Shown here in pieces: positions 33,399-43,022 of a stretch of DNA of 64,000 bases. The notes beneath the pieces were generated by a model that made no database searches, was not told where the DNA came from, and was given only the letters and a program-made list of their open reading frames with translations. The position numbers and the translations under genes are program-made. This stretch comes from Pleurocapsa minor HA4230-MV1 (GTDB lineage: Bacteria > Cyanobacteriota > Cyanobacteriia > Cyanobacteriales > Xenococcaceae), in the NCBI GenBank assembly GCA_019359095.1, contig JAHHHZ010000019.1, positions 1 to 64,000 of the forward strand, in the 5' to 3' direction. Numbering within the stretch: the first letter of the stretch is position 1; every line of letters begins with the position of its first letter.

Positions 33399-34841
33399 AT
33401 GTTTGATGCTTTAGCAGATCGCCTCGATGATGCTTGGAAAAAGATCCGTGGTCAGGACAAGATATCTAAAAGTAATATTCAAGACACTTTAAATGAGGTA
33501 CGTCGCGCTCTGTTATCAGCCGATGTCAACCTTCAGGTCGTCAAAGCTTTTGTTGCCGATGTTGAAAAGAAAGCTCTAGGGGAAGGCGTGATTTCTGGGG
33601 TCAACCCAGGACAGCAGTTTATCAAGATTGTCTACGATGAACTGGTTAAAGTCATGGGAGACAGCAATGTTCCTCTCGCCCAGGCAGACAAACCCCCTAC
33701 AGTAATTTTGATGGCGGGTTTGCAGGGAACGGGTAAAACTACCGCTACTGCCAAGTTAGCCCTTTATCTGCGTAAACAAGAGCGCTCCTGCTTGATGGTC
33801 GGAACAGACGTATATCGTCCTGCGGCGATCGATCAATTGCTCACTTTGGGCAAGCAGATTGATGTTCCTGTATTTGAAATGGGTACGGATGCCGACCCTG
33901 TGGAAATCGCCAGACAGGGTATAGAAAAAGGGAAAGAGCTAGGGGTTGACACAGTTATTGTTGATACTGCGGGACGACTCCAGATCGACAGCGACATGAT
34001 GGGGGAACTAGCTCGCATCAAAGACACGATTAAACCTGACGATACCCTCTTAGTTGTTGATGCGATGACGGGGCAGGAAGCTGCAAACCTGACCTATACC
34101 TTTCACGATCAAATTGGTATTACGGGAGCTATTTTAACTAAGTTAGACGGTGATAGTCGTGGTGGTGCTGCGCTATCCGTCAGACAAGTATCGGGACAGC
34201 CAATTAAATTTGTCGGTGTCGGCGAAAAAGTTGAGGCGCTAGAGCCATTTTATCCCGATCGCTTGGCATCCCGTATCCTCAACATGGGAGATATTCTGAC
34301 TCTCGTGGAAAAAGCCCAGGAAGAAATCGATCTGGCTGATGTCGAGAAGATGCAGTCGAAGATTATGGAGGCGAAGTTTGATTTTAATGATTTCATTAAA
34401 CAAATGCGCCTACTCAAGAATATGGGTTCTTTGGGGGGCGTTCTCAAACTCATCCCTGGCATGGGCAAAATTAGCGGTGCAGACTTAGCTAAGGGCGAAA
34501 CTCAGCTTAAACGCACTGAGTCTATGATTAGCTCCATGACCAAAGCCGAAAAAGCCGATCCTGACTTATTGGCACAGTCTCCTAGTCGCCGTCGTCGGGT
34601 AGCCAAAGGTTCTGGATTTAACGAAAAAGATGTTTCTAAGTTAGTACAAGACTTTACGAAGATGCGTTCGATGATGCAAAATATGGGGCGTGGTATGCCT
34701 GGGATGGGGATGCCTGGTATGGGAATGCCTGGTATGGGTGGCGGAATGCCTGGGATGGGGATGCCTGGTATGGGCGGTTATCCCGAGCAAGGTAGAAGAA
34801 AAAAGCCCAAGAAGAAGAAAAAAGGCTTTGGATCGTTGTAA
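33399..34841 (+). CDS. ffh: Signal recognition particle protein Ffh (SRP54)
   Basis: GTPase that binds signal sequences and, with SRP RNA, delivers ribosomes to FtsY at the membrane. 480 residues. N domain 1-95; G domain with G1 GLQGTGKTT, G3 DTAGRLQ, G4 TKLDGD; M domain from about 300 with the methionine-rich signal-binding groove. The C-terminal tail contains repeated GMPGMG units (about 432-465) and a lysine-rich end (KKPKKKKKG). It begins the ffh-rpsP-khpA cluster, a common order in bacteria. Confidence 0.98.
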   Translation: MFDALADRLDDAWKKIRGQDKISKSNIQDTLNEVRRALLSADVNLQVVKAFVADVEKKALGEGVISGVNPGQQFIKIVYDELVKVMGDSNVPLAQADKPPTVILMAGLQGTGKTTATAKLALYLRKQERSCLMVGTDVYRPAAIDQLLTLGKQIDVPVFEMGTDADPVEIARQGIEKGKELGVDTVIVDTAGRLQIDSDMMGELARIKDTIKPDDTLLVVDAMTGQEAANLTYTFHDQIGITGAILTKLDGDSRGGAALSVRQVSGQPIKFVGVGEKVEALEPFYPDRLASRILNMGDILTLVEKAQEEIDLADVEKMQSKIMEAKFDFNDFIKQMRLLKNMGSLGGVLKLIPGMGKISGADLAKGETQLKRTESMISSMTKAEKADPDLLAQSPSRRRRVAKGSGFNEKDVSKLVQDFTKMRSMMQNMGRGMPGMGMPGMGMPGMGGGMPGMGMPGMGGYPEQGRRKKPKKKKKGFGSL

Positions 34842-34921
34842 GATGAGAGATTGCCTTGGTTAATTCCCAGGAAAAAACACAAAGATCGACTACAATCGTA
34901 AAGGATAAATTTACCTAGCCA

Positions 34922-35173
34922 ATGATTAAATTACGTTTAAAGCGCTTCGGCAAAAAAAAAGAAGTCAGCTACCGCATCGTAGCTATTGAGAGTAAGACTC
35001 GTAGAGATGGTCGTCCCATTGAAGAACTCGGTTTTTATAACCCCAGAACAGATGAAACTAGATTAGATGTTCCAGCGATCGTTAAAAGACTTCAGCAGGG
35101 AGCGCAACCTAGTGAAACTGTAAGAAGCATTCTGAACAAAGCTCAAGTTTTTGAACAAGTAAATGCCAAATAA
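34922..35173 (+). CDS. rpsP: 30S ribosomal protein S16
   Basis: 83 residues, full length: [20 protein letters not shown], the invariant [19 protein letters not shown], and a typical C-terminus. Assembles early on the 5' domain of 16S rRNA. It follows ffh by 80 bases and overlaps khpA by 11 bases, showing translational coupling. Confidence 0.98.
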   Translation: MIKLRLKRFGKKKEVSYRIVAIESKTRRDGRPIEELGFYNPRTDETRLDVPAIVKRLQQGAQPSETVRSILNKAQVFEQVNAK

Positions 35174-35567
35174 GACCCCATTGTCTGGCGATCAGAGCGC
35201 GGCTAGTCCCGATTATGAGCAACTAGCTCGCTTTCTGATCGAACCTTTTTTAGAAGATCCCCAAAGTTTAAGTATCAACTCCGAAGTTAATCCCCAGAGT
35301 AAAAAGATTTGGCTCAGAGTTGCTTTTGATCAAAGCGATCGCGGTAAAGTATTCGGACGTGGTGGTCGCAATATTCAAGCCATTAGAACCACTATTCAAA
35401 CGGCAGCCGCAGCTCACGGAGAATCTGTTTTTCTAGATATCTATAGCGATGAACCACCCGAATCAGATAATAATTCTGGTCGTCGCGAAAGATCGTCATC
35501 AAGTGGCAGTAATAACAGCAGGCGTCAAAGTCCCAGCAAACCTGCACCCAAGATTACGAAGAAGTGA
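35163..35567 (+). CDS. khpA: KH-domain RNA-binding protein KhpA
   Basis: 134 residues. One KH domain (about 15-95) with the RNA-binding GxxG loop in [14 protein letters not shown]; longer than most KhpA proteins because of a Ser/Arg/Lys-rich disordered tail ([17 protein letters not shown]) that could add RNA contacts. KhpA acts with KhpB in RNA metabolism and cell-size control in other bacteria. Starts inside rpsP (11-base overlap). Confidence 0.92.
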   Translation: MPNKTPLSGDQSAASPDYEQLARFLIEPFLEDPQSLSINSEVNPQSKKIWLRVAFDQSDRGKVFGRGGRNIQAIRTTIQTAAAAHGESVFLDIYSDEPPESDNNSGRRERSSSSGSNNSRRQSPSKPAPKITKK

Positions 35568-35570
35568 TTA

Positions 35571-35600
35571 ATTACTGATTACTGATTACTGATTACTGAC
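35571..35600. repeat. Heptanucleotide tandem repeat, ATTACTG type
   Basis: Four consecutive ATTACTG units, directly after khpA and before the convergent pdxA stop. Confidence 0.85.
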
Positions 35601-35627
35601 GTTATAACTTTATGTTATTACTAATTG

Positions 35628-36674
35628 CTAGATCGATTGAAGAAGTCGTTGTTTAATGATTTGGATTGCTAATTCAATTGCTGCTTTCATGCTGCTGGCG
35701 TTAGCAATTCCCTTACCCGCAATATCGAAAGCAGTACCATGGTCAGGAGAAGTACGAATGAAGGGTAACCCTACTGTAGTATTGATTGCCTGATCGAACG
35801 CCATTAGCTTAACAGGAATCAATCCCTGGTCATGATAAAGAGCTAGATAGGCATCAGCAGTATGCGGTTTAACCTGATAGTTGCCATACCAAGCTTGTCC
35901 AGGCTTGACCCACATAGTATCGGGGGGAATCAAGCCAATTAGCTTTATTTGAGGATATTTACTCTGGGCTTGTTTGAGCCAGCTTAAAAGCCAATCTTGT
36001 TCTTCTGTACCAAGTTGTCCTGCTTCCCCGCTATGGGGATTTAAACCAGCGATCGCAATTTCAGGTTTTTCCAGCCCAAAATCTTGTTGCAGACAGTTAA
36101 TTAATAGATCTAGCTTCAAGTCCATTAATTCTGGAGTTAAGGCTTGAGGCACATCCGCTAAAGGAATATGAGTTGTGACGAGTAAACTCCGTAGCATCCA
36201 ACCTGTGTGAGGGGACTGTCCGATAAACATCATGCCAAACTTATCGCTTCTTGCACTTTGAGCTAGAACTTCAGTTTGACCAGGATATTCGTGTCCTGCT
36301 GCTTTCCAGAGAGATTTAGCAATAGGTGCGGTGACAATACCCTGAAACTTACCCTCAAGAGTTAAAGCGATCGCTTTTTCCAAACAGGCAAAGCTAAATT
36401 CCCCCGTAATAGCGTCTCCCTGTCCGAAAGTAATAGTGTCCTGAAGCGGAATATCCAATACAGATAGAGTTTGCGGATCGGCTAAGTCTTGCTTGGTTAA
36501 CTCAGTCTGCTGCAACAAATGCTCATAGGTAAATTGCAATAGTTGACGATTTCCGACAACCACAATCTGATATTTTTCAGCAAGAGCATTATCTGCTAGG
36601 GCTTTGAGAATAATTTCTGACCCAATTCCCGCAGGATCACCTTGGGTAATAGCCAAGCTAGGAGTTATAGACAT
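35628..36674 (-). CDS. pdxA: 4-hydroxythreonine-4-phosphate dehydrogenase
   Basis: NAD-dependent enzyme of the DXP-dependent pyridoxal 5'-phosphate pathway. 348 residues. Family segments: [38 protein letters not shown], metal-binding His in LLVTTHIPL and [37 protein letters not shown]. Complete, no unusual residues. Monocistronic; divergent from petM with 143 bases between. Confidence 0.97.
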   Translation of the reverse strand: MSITPSLAITQGDPAGIGSEIILKALADNALAEKYQIVVVGNRQLLQFTYEHLLQQTELTKQDLADPQTLSVLDIPLQDTITFGQGDAITGEFSFACLEKAIALTLEGKFQGIVTAPIAKSLWKAAGHEYPGQTEVLAQSARSDKFGMMFIGQSPHTGWMLRSLLVTTHIPLADVPQALTPELMDLKLDLLINCLQQDFGLEKPEIAIAGLNPHSGEAGQLGTEEQDWLLSWLKQAQSKYPQIKLIGLIPPDTMWVKPGQAWYGNYQVKPHTADAYLALYHDQGLIPVKLMAFDQAINTTVGLPFIRTSPDHGTAFDIAGKGIANASSMKAAIELAIQIIKQRLLQSI

Positions 36675-36817
36675 GGAATTAAGATAATTGATTAGGGATG
36701 ATCTAACCTGATGATTTAAAATACCTATTATTGATTATGGTTGAGAATTAAGAATTTAAACTTAAATCATTTTCTTAAACAAGATAAAATATCTCATAAA
36801 AAACAGGAGAAATAGAC

Positions 36818-36931
36818 ATGAGTGCAGAAAGTATGTTGTTTAATGGTGCAATCCTTTGCATCGTTCTAATTTTGGGTGGTCTGAGCTTAGGTTTTCTGAT
36901 GCTCAAAATTCAAGGTGGAGAACCAGAATAG
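36818..36931 (+). CDS. petM: Cytochrome b6f complex subunit 7 PetM
   Basis: 37 residues, [14 protein letters not shown] then a single transmembrane helix and the end LKIQGGEPE, matching cyanobacterial PetM. It is a peripheral one-helix subunit of the b6f complex in the thylakoid membrane, supporting electron transfer between the photosystems. An ACAGGAGA ribosome site lies 9 bases before the ATG. A perfect hairpin terminator follows at 36986. Confidence 0.95.
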   Translation: MSAESMLFNGAILCIVLILGGLSLGFLMLKIQGGEPE

Positions 36932-36985
36932 ACTCTAAAGACTCTAATTGCTTATTTAAAATAGTTAAAAAGCAACTTTATGATG

Positions 36986-37013
36986 GTAAGGGCGAATGGT
37001 TGTTCGCCCTTAC
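36986..37013. terminator. Strong hairpin, shared terminator of petM and the Nudix gene
   Basis: GTAAGGGCGAA pairs perfectly over 11 bases with TTCGCCCTTAC around a 6-base loop. It lies 55 bases after petM and 22 bases after the Nudix stop on the other strand. T-runs are weak on both sides. Confidence 0.75.
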
Positions 37014-37034
37014 TAAGATAATTAATTTTCCTAA

Positions 37035-37466
37035 CTATTGGATTCTTGGTCTTAAACCATAGTTACGATAATTCCAGTAATCACTCATGATCCGATCGTG
37101 GTCGAAACAGAGATTTGGCGGCAATTCCCATTGATGGAATACCCCTAAGCTTTTAGCGTCATCCGCAGCCACAGGTATACCTTTTGCCGTAGCAATAAAA
37201 GCGATCGCCAAGGTATGCTGACGAGCATCGCGTTTGGGATCGGAATACACATAAAACTGCTCGATCAGTTCTACTTTCAGGCTTACTTCTTCCTCCGCCT
37301 CACGAATTGCTGAAGTTTCAATTGACTCACCATAATCGACAAATCCTCCAGGAATTGCCCAGCCAAAGGGTTCATTTTTTCTTTCAATCAGTACAATAGG
37401 TCGTCCAGGGCGATCGATTAATTCGATAATGATATCTACGGTGGGTGCGGGATTACGATGATTCAC
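37035..37466 (-). CDS. Nudix hydrolase
   Basis: 143 residues. The Nudix box GxxxxxEx7REUxEExGU is present as [24 protein letters not shown]. The N-terminus ([20 protein letters not shown]) and the [17 protein letters not shown] segment resemble ADP-ribose/NADH pyrophosphatase-type or 8-oxo-dGTP sanitising enzymes. Substrate not determined. ATG at 37466. Confidence 0.93.
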   Translation of the reverse strand: MNHRNPAPTVDIIIELIDRPGRPIVLIERKNEPFGWAIPGGFVDYGESIETSAIREAEEEVSLKVELIEQFYVYSDPKRDARQHTLAIAFIATAKGIPVAADDAKSLGVFHQWELPPNLCFDHDRIMSDYWNYRNYGLRPRIQ

Positions 37467-37947
37467 TCTTTAATTAGGGGTATAGTTGAGAAACTGATTG
37501 TTTAAGGATAAATAGGCAGCATAAAGATATTTTACCCTCATAATTTCTTCACAAGTAGTCGGTATCGTATAGGTTATGGCTAGGTAAAGGAGTGAGGCTA
37601 TGGATACGAATCTTGAATAAATCACCAAAATTTCAGAGCAAGACGCATCGATAATTGCTGCCAATGTTTTCAGTTGGAAAATCTATTAATAAATTTAATC
37701 AATAAATCCAACAGACTATTTTAAGTAGAGGTTGAAGTCTTAAAGGCTTATATTCTCATACTAAGGCGATCGCAATAATGAAAAATGAAAAATTTTCATC
37801 TTAATCGCCGAAACCATCTCTTTACAGGCTTTAAACTCTATGCTGCATATTTTACAAGTATCTCGGTCTTTCTCCAGAAATACTTTCTAGACCATTTTGC
37901 AGAATTTTACATTAACCTCGGCGCAATGCCTGTAAAGGAGAAAAAAT
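37467..37947. other. Gene-free stretch before the repeat protein
   Basis: Short readings exist on both strands (37470-37664 minus, 37785-37985 plus) but lack ribosome sites and family character. The stretch presumably contains the promoter of the repeat protein; its ribosome site AAAGGAG is at 37935-37941. No RNA or repeat element is recognised. Confidence 0.5.
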
Positions 37948-39378
37948 ATGAAAACCTCCACTCAAATCATTACAACCAACTCTGATGATAACGCAGATGG
38001 CATTATCGATTCTCGTTATTCCAACACCAACACCTACGATCAAAAGGGTAATCTGCTCACTAACGTTTCTGAAGCTGATAATAACGCAGATGGCGTTATC
38101 GATTCTCGTTATTCCAACACCAACACCTACGATCAAAGTGGTAATCAACTAACTAGCGTTTCTGAATTTGACGATAACGCAGATGGCACTATCGATTATC
38201 GTTCTTCCAATACCAACACCTACGATCAAAGGGGTAATCAACTAACTAGTATTTCTGAATCTGACGATAACGCAGATGGCACTATCGATTATCGTTCTTC
38301 CAATACCAACACCTACGATCAAAAGGGTAATCAACTAACTAGCATTTATGAAGCTGATAACGATGGAGATGGCACTATCGATTATCGTTATTCCAACATC
38401 AACACCTATGATCGAGGGGATAATCAGCTAACTAGCGTTTCGGAAACTGATGACGATGGAGATGGCACTATCGATTATCGTTATTCAAGCACAAATACCT
38501 ACGATCAAAGGGGTAATCAACTCACTAGCGTTTATGAAACTGATGACAACGCAGATGGCGATATCGGTTATCGTTATTCAACCACAAATACCTACGATCA
38601 ACGTGGTAATCAACTAACTAGCATTTATGAAACTGATGACGATGGAGATGGCGCTATCAATTATCGTTCTTCAAGCACCAACACCTATGATCGACGGGGT
38701 AATCAACTAACTAGCGTTTCGGAAACTGATGATGATGGAGATGGCGATATCGATTATCGTTCTTCCAATACAAACACTTACGATCGAGGGGATAATCAAC
38801 TCACTAGCATTTATGAATATGATGACAACGCAGATGGCACTGTCGATTATCGTTCTTCAAGCACCAACACCTACGATCAAAGGGGTAATCAACTCACTAG
38901 CGTTTATGAATATGATGACACCGCAGATGGCACTGTCGATTCTCTTTATTCAAACACCAACACCTACGATCAAAGGGGTAATCAACTAACTGTCGTTTCT
39001 GAAGCCGATCACAACGCAGATGGTACTATCGATTATCGTTATTCAACCACAAATACCTACGATCAGATGGGTAATCAGCTAACTAGCGTTTCGGAAACTG
39101 ATATCGATGGAGATGGTCTTCTCAATTATCGTTCTTCAAGCACAAATACTTACGATCAAAGTGGTAATCAACTCACTAGCATTTATGAGTATGATGAAAA
39201 CGCAGATGGTACTATCGATTATCGTCAGGAAACACTCTATGAATATTCAGATGGAAATAAATACGTAATGGGTGTTTCCACTGGAGAAGTTGAAGTCTTT
39301 GCCGATGATTCGTTTGATTTCCCAGTCAATCCATTGACTGAACAATTTAATCTACCTTTTACAGTTTCTGAGGTTTAA
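37948..39378 (+). CDS. Tandem 31-residue-repeat protein with calcium-loop-like and YD-like motifs
   Basis: 476 residues made of 13 full repeats of 31 residues (13-415) and a partial 14th. Each repeat has an Asp-rich loop (DDNADGTIDYR, like the calcium loops of EF-hand, dockerin and thrombospondin type 3 repeats) followed by NTNTYDQRGNQLTS, resembling YD/RHS repeats. The first 12 residues (MKTSTQIITTNS) are not a signal peptide. The last 60 residues (DFPVNPLTEQFNLPFT) are non-repetitive and may be a secretion or anchoring signal. A calcium-stabilised solenoid, probably surface-located, is the best inference. AAAGGAG precedes ATG 37948. Confidence 0.8.
   Translation: MKTSTQIITTNSDDNADGIIDSRYSNTNTYDQKGNLLTNVSEADNNADGVIDSRYSNTNTYDQSGNQLTSVSEFDDNADGTIDYRSSNTNTYDQRGNQLTSISESDDNADGTIDYRSSNTNTYDQKGNQLTSIYEADNDGDGTIDYRYSNINTYDRGDNQLTSVSETDDDGDGTIDYRYSSTNTYDQRGNQLTSVYETDDNADGDIGYRYSTTNTYDQRGNQLTSIYETDDDGDGAINYRSSSTNTYDRRGNQLTSVSETDDDGDGDIDYRSSNTNTYDRGDNQLTSIYEYDDNADGTVDYRSSSTNTYDQRGNQLTSVYEYDDTADGTVDSLYSNTNTYDQRGNQLTVVSEADHNADGTIDYRYSTTNTYDQMGNQLTSVSETDIDGDGLLNYRSSSTNTYDQSGNQLTSIYEYDENADGTIDYRQETLYEYSDGNKYVMGVSTGEVEVFADDSFDFPVNPLTEQFNLPFTVSEV
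37984..39192 (+). repeat. 13 tandem 93-bp coding repeats
   Basis: The DNA repeats in steps of 93 bases, each with near-constant AACACCTACGATCAAAGG and GGTAATCAACT. Neighbouring units are alike in third codon positions too, so recent expansion or gene conversion is likely. Confidence 0.9.
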
Positions 39379-39387
39379 CTAGCAACG

Positions 39388-39497
39388 GATACTGTTGATT
39401 AACTGAATATTAAAGCTTGAGATAAGATATATAAGATTAGATCATTAATGATTTTATTAACTTTGACCTTGCTTTGGTAACGTTCGTCAACAGTATC
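39388..39497. mobile_element. Second MITE-like element, about 110 bp
   Basis: GATACTGTTGA (39388-39398) and TCAACAGTATC (39487-39497) are perfect inverted repeats; similarity extends inward (AAC at 3 bases further, then AAAGC) to about 28 bases. The interior is AT-rich and noncoding. It sits between the repeat-protein gene and the YchJ-like gene. No target duplication is obvious. Confidence 0.5.
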
Positions 39498-39529
39498 AGT
39501 AAGTAGAGAATAAAGCTCTTTAACAGAAA

Positions 39530-40000
39530 ATGCCTCAAGAATTGTGTCCCTGTGGCAGCAAAAAGCAAGAGCAATACTGTTGCCAGATGTATTTATCAGG
39601 GAAGAAACAGCCAGAGACAGCAGAGAAATTAATGCGATCGCGCTATACTGCTTTTGCCAGAGGTTACGTTGACTATTTAATTGCCACGTTACACCCAGAT
39701 TATAGACAGCCTAATGATTATGCGGAGTTAACAAAAAGCGTTAGTCAGACTCAATGGTTAGGATTGCAAATAATTGATGCTCAAAAAGGCAAGAAAAACG
39801 ACACTACGGGAATTGTCGAATTTGAGGCGGTTTATCAAAGAAATGAACCAGGACAACTCCACGAACGTTCTCGGTTTATTAAAACTGAGGGACGATGGTT
39901 TTATGTCGATGGTGATATTTTACCAAGAACAATACCTAAACCGAAAGACCCTTGCTGGTGTAAAAGTGGTTATAAATATAGGCAATGCCATGGAAAATGA
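39530..40000 (+). CDS. YchJ-like SEC-C motif protein (UPF0225)
   Basis: 156 residues. A zinc-binding SEC-C motif occurs at each end (CPCGSKKQEQYCC and CWCKSGYKYRQCHG), around a NTF2-like core (ETAEKLMRSRYTAFARGYVDYL, FEAVYQRN, HERSRFIKTEGRWFYVDG). This is the YchJ/UPF0225 arrangement. Function unknown; SEC-C motifs suggest interaction with SecB- or ribosome-type partners in other proteins. ATG 39530. Confidence 0.88.
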   Translation: MPQELCPCGSKKQEQYCCQMYLSGKKQPETAEKLMRSRYTAFARGYVDYLIATLHPDYRQPNDYAELTKSVSQTQWLGLQIIDAQKGKKNDTTGIVEFEAVYQRNEPGQLHERSRFIKTEGRWFYVDGDILPRTIPKPKDPCWCKSGYKYRQCHGK

Positions 40001-40144
40001 GGAAGATTGGAGATCTGGAGACACGTAGTTTTAATTAATCACACAGCTTTTAAAATACAGCTCATCCTTTAGTCGATGATATGTCTGAACTAAAAAATCT
40101 AAGATAAGGGTACGATCGATCTAATCATTAACCTTATCTATAAA

Positions 40145-40813
40145 ATGCCAGATTTAAAGAAAATTGCTGCTCAGTTGGAAAGTGCCGATTCTAAGGATCG
40201 TTTATTAGCTTTAACATCTTTGAGGGAAGTTGCACCAGAAGATGCCGTTCCCTTAATTAAAAAAGTTTTAAACGATGAGATACTACCAGTGCGCTCAATG
40301 GCGGTTTTTGCCTTGGGAATCAAGCCAACAGCCGAGTGTTTCCCGCTACTAATCGATTTATTAGCCAGTGATCCAGACTATGGTATTCGAGCGGATGCAG
40401 CGGGAGCATTAGGGTATCTCAATGATATTCGTGCCTTTGAACATCTAGTTAGAGCATTTTACGAAGATACAAACTGGTTGGTAAGATTTAGTGCAGCGGT
40501 TTCTTTGGGCAACCTACAAGATATTAGAGCTAAGGAGTTGCTGATGGAAGCTCTTGATAGCGAGGAAGTTATTCTACAGCAAGCAGCGATCGCCGCTTTA
40601 GGAGAAATCAAAGCAGTAGAATCAGTAGATAAAATCTTGAATTTTGCCGCCTCAGAAGACTGGTTAATTCGTCAGAGGATCGCCGAAGCTTTAGGAAATT
40701 TGGGGACAGAAAAAAGTATCTCAGCCTTGAAATTTTTGGCGAAAGATCTGCACCCTCAAGTGAAAGAAGCTGCTCAAATATCTTTGCAGCGCCTGGGAGA
40801 CAGTATTAAATAG
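40145..40813 (+). CDS. HEAT-repeat protein
   Basis: 222 residues forming about six HEAT/PBS-lyase-type repeats (e.g. VPLIKKVLNDEILPVRSMAV, GIRADAAGALGYLNDI, WLVRFSAAVSLGNLQDI, IRQRIAEALGNLG). Related to the repeat proteins of the CpcE/NblB group, but the repeats alone do not prove a phycobilisome role. Soluble. The ATG at 40145 gives a complete first repeat. Confidence 0.88.
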   Translation: MPDLKKIAAQLESADSKDRLLALTSLREVAPEDAVPLIKKVLNDEILPVRSMAVFALGIKPTAECFPLLIDLLASDPDYGIRADAAGALGYLNDIRAFEHLVRAFYEDTNWLVRFSAAVSLGNLQDIRAKELLMEALDSEEVILQQAAIAALGEIKAVESVDKILNFAASEDWLIRQRIAEALGNLGTEKSISALKFLAKDLHPQVKEAAQISLQRLGDSIK

Positions 40814-40844
40814 ATTTTTTAAAATTAATAGAAGATTAATAGAC

Positions 40845-40872
40845 AAAAAAATATCGGTTTTTAACAACCGAT
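40845..40872 (-). terminator. Factor-independent terminator of pyrH-frr
   Basis: On the minus strand ATCGGTT pairs with AACCGAT around a 6-base loop (stem 40853-40859 and 40866-40872) and is followed by A then seven T residues (40845-40851 complement). It lies 33 bases after the frr stop. Confidence 0.85.
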
Positions 40873-40904
40873 TAATCAGGCTTATATTAGACTTTTTGCC
40901 TTAT

Positions 40905-41453
40905 TTAAACAGTCATAATATCCTGTTCTTTAATCGCCAAAAGCTCATCAATTTTCTTGTTGTAGCTATCGGTGACGCTTTGAATTTCATCTTGTAAATC
41001 TCGCGATTCATCTTCTGATATATCGCTATTTTTCTCTTGTGTCCGCACTGCGTCGATCGCATCACGACGGATATTACGAATTCCCACCTTACCTTCTTCT
41101 GCCAACTTACCCGCCGTTTTAACCAACTCTTGACGACGCTGTTTAGTTAGAGGCGGAATATTGAGCCGAATCAAACTCCCATCATTATTGGGGGTTAAAC
41201 CAATATCAGACATAGAGATTGCTTTCTCAATTTGCCCCATGCTACTTTTGTCATAAGGCTGAATCATAATTGTTGTGGCATCAGGAGTACTCAGGTTGGC
41301 AAGAGATTTCAAAGGAGTCTCTGAGCCATAATAGTCCACCATCACCCGATCTAATAAAGAGGTGCTAGCTCTTCCTGTCCTAATCGTGTTGAAAGACCTT
41401 TGAGTTGCCTCGATAGTCTTTTGCATACGTTCTTTTACTTCAGATAACTTCAC
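40905..41453 (-). CDS. frr: Ribosome recycling factor
   Basis: 182 residues, full length. Splits post-termination ribosomes with EF-G. Family signature: [41 protein letters not shown] and the helical C-terminus [19 protein letters not shown]. It overlaps the end of pyrH by 14 bases, the common pyrH-frr order. Confidence 0.98.
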   Translation of the reverse strand: MKLSEVKERMQKTIEATQRSFNTIRTGRASTSLLDRVMVDYYGSETPLKSLANLSTPDATTIMIQPYDKSSMGQIEKAISMSDIGLTPNNDGSLIRLNIPPLTKQRRQELVKTAGKLAEEGKVGIRNIRRDAIDAVRTQEKNSDISEDESRDLQDEIQSVTDSYNKKIDELLAIKEQDIMTV

Positions 41454-42162
41454 AATTTCCTCCTACAATCGTGCCGACAGATTCACCTTTGCTCGCACGC
41501 ATAATGTTACCATTTACCGAAAGATCGAATACTAAGATAGGAATATTATTTTCTTTACAAAGAGCGATCGCCGTACTGTCCATTACTTTTAATTCATTAG
41601 TCAAAACATGATGATAAGTTAAGCTTTGATAACGGCGAGCATCAGGATTCTTTACTGGATCGGCATCATAAATTCCGTCTACCTTAGTCGCCTTAAAAAT
41701 AATTTCTGCATCAATCTCCGCTGCTCTTAAGGCAGCAGTTGTATCAGTAGTGAAGAAAGGATTGCCCGAACCTGCACCAAAGATGACTACTCGACCTCTT
41801 TCCAGGTGACGAATAGCACGACGACGGATATAAGGTTCTGCTACCTCCTGCATGGCAATTGCAGTTTGGAGACGATTGTCGATGCCAATTCTTTCCAAAG
41901 CGTCTTGCAAAGTCATGGCGTTCATCACGGTAGCAATCATGCCGATATAGTCAGCCGTTGCCCGATCCATACCCGCAGCGGAGGCTTTCATACCGCGAAA
42001 GATATTTCCCCCACCAACCACAATGGCTAGCTCCACCCCACTGTTGACTACGTCCGCTACTTCTTGGGCGATCTCGGCGACTACCATCGGATCGATGCCA
42101 TAGCCTAAGTTGCCCATTAAGGCTTCGCCACTTAATTTTAATAAAACCCTCTGGTAACTCAT
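41440..42162 (-). CDS. pyrH: UMP kinase
   Basis: Phosphorylates UMP to UDP in pyrimidine synthesis. 240 residues: [11 protein letters not shown] at the N-terminus, [61 protein letters not shown]. The ATG at 42162 ([10 protein letters not shown]) matches the family start; a TTG-started version from 42183 would add 7 residues. Cotranscribed with frr. Confidence 0.97.
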   Translation of the reverse strand: MSYQRVLLKLSGEALMGNLGYGIDPMVVAEIAQEVADVVNSGVELAIVVGGGNIFRGMKASAAGMDRATADYIGMIATVMNAMTLQDALERIGIDNRLQTAIAMQEVAEPYIRRRAIRHLERGRVVIFGAGSGNPFFTTDTTAALRAAEIDAEIIFKATKVDGIYDADPVKNPDARRYQSLTYHHVLTNELKVMDSTAIALCKENNIPILVFDLSVNGNIMRASKGESVGTIVGGNCEVI

Positions 42163-42309
42163 TCCTAGAAAAGTAAACCTCAATCTTTCTTGTTATTTAC
42201 CTCCCCATAACATAGCAGCTTTCCGTACTTTAGTAATGCAAAAAGCTCTAAGCTATCAAGCTAAGTAGCTTAAAAGTTATTTTAAAGCAAGCGATCGCCA
42301 CAACCAGGT

Positions 42310-42837
42310 TTACTGGGGTCGCCAATTAATCTCTGTACCCACAGGTTCGACATAGTTTCTCTCAATTCTTTCTCCTCCAAGCATCGCCACAACGCTATTG
42401 CGCAGATAATGATGATTTTGTCCTGATTCTGCACCGTCATCAATTTTGCCTTGATAACGAATCACCGCCTCACTATCTAAGAGATAAACGGTTGGTAAAA
42501 CTTTAGTCTTAAAAGCTTTTGCCACGTCTTGATTAGAATCTCTCAAATAGGGAAAATTGAGTTGTTTTGCTTGAGCATACTTTTGCATCGCTTTAATGCT
42601 ATCAGCAATAGGCTCAACAGAGTAATTAGGGTCTATGCCAATAACGGTGAATTTTTGTCCCCCAAAATCAGTCTGAAGTTGCTTAAGACGCTCAAGATAC
42701 TGATTTACTTCGGTCATATCGCTCATAAAAACTACAGCGATCGCCTCAAATCCACGGAGATAGTTACCCAGATGATATACCTTTTGATCGATACCTGGAA
42801 GCTCAAAGTCGGGGGCGTAATTACCTATCGTATTCAT
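42310..42837 (-). CDS. Thioredoxin-fold (AhpC/TSA-like) protein without any cysteine
   Basis: 175 residues from ATG 42837 (MNTIGNYAPDFELPGIDQK). The fold is that of redoxin/AhpC-TSA proteins: FEAIAVVFMSDMTEVNQYL is where related proteins have a CxxC (typically CNHCPYV), and VLPTVYLLDSEAVIRYQGKIDDG is the cis-proline strand. There is no cysteine in the whole protein, so peroxidase or disulfide activity is excluded; it is a degenerate, perhaps regulatory or scaffolding, member. A longer reading from 42903 has no family support at its start. Monocistronic. Confidence 0.85.
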   Translation of the reverse strand: MNTIGNYAPDFELPGIDQKVYHLGNYLRGFEAIAVVFMSDMTEVNQYLERLKQLQTDFGGQKFTVIGIDPNYSVEPIADSIKAMQKYAQAKQLNFPYLRDSNQDVAKAFKTKVLPTVYLLDSEAVIRYQGKIDDGAESGQNHHYLRNSVVAMLGGERIERNYVEPVGTEINWRPQ

Positions 42838-43022
42838 AAAGTTTTGGTTAATAATAAAGTTGGTAGTGGTAAAAAAGAGGCAGTATTCTATCTTTACAAA
42901 CACCCAATTTTATCAGTTTTAAATTTGATTTAAGTGTGAATTGGCTCGGCATCTCTGGCTTTAAAGCATGGATACTAGCTAATCAATTATTCGACCTCTT
43001 GACATAAATATCGATCTAGTAG

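Noticed and set aside
37470-37664. 64-residue reading on the minus strand
   Set aside because: No ribosome site, no family character; likely noncoding.
37785-37985. 66-residue reading on the plus strand before the repeat protein
   Set aside because: Overlaps the well-supported start of the repeat protein in another frame and has no support of its own.
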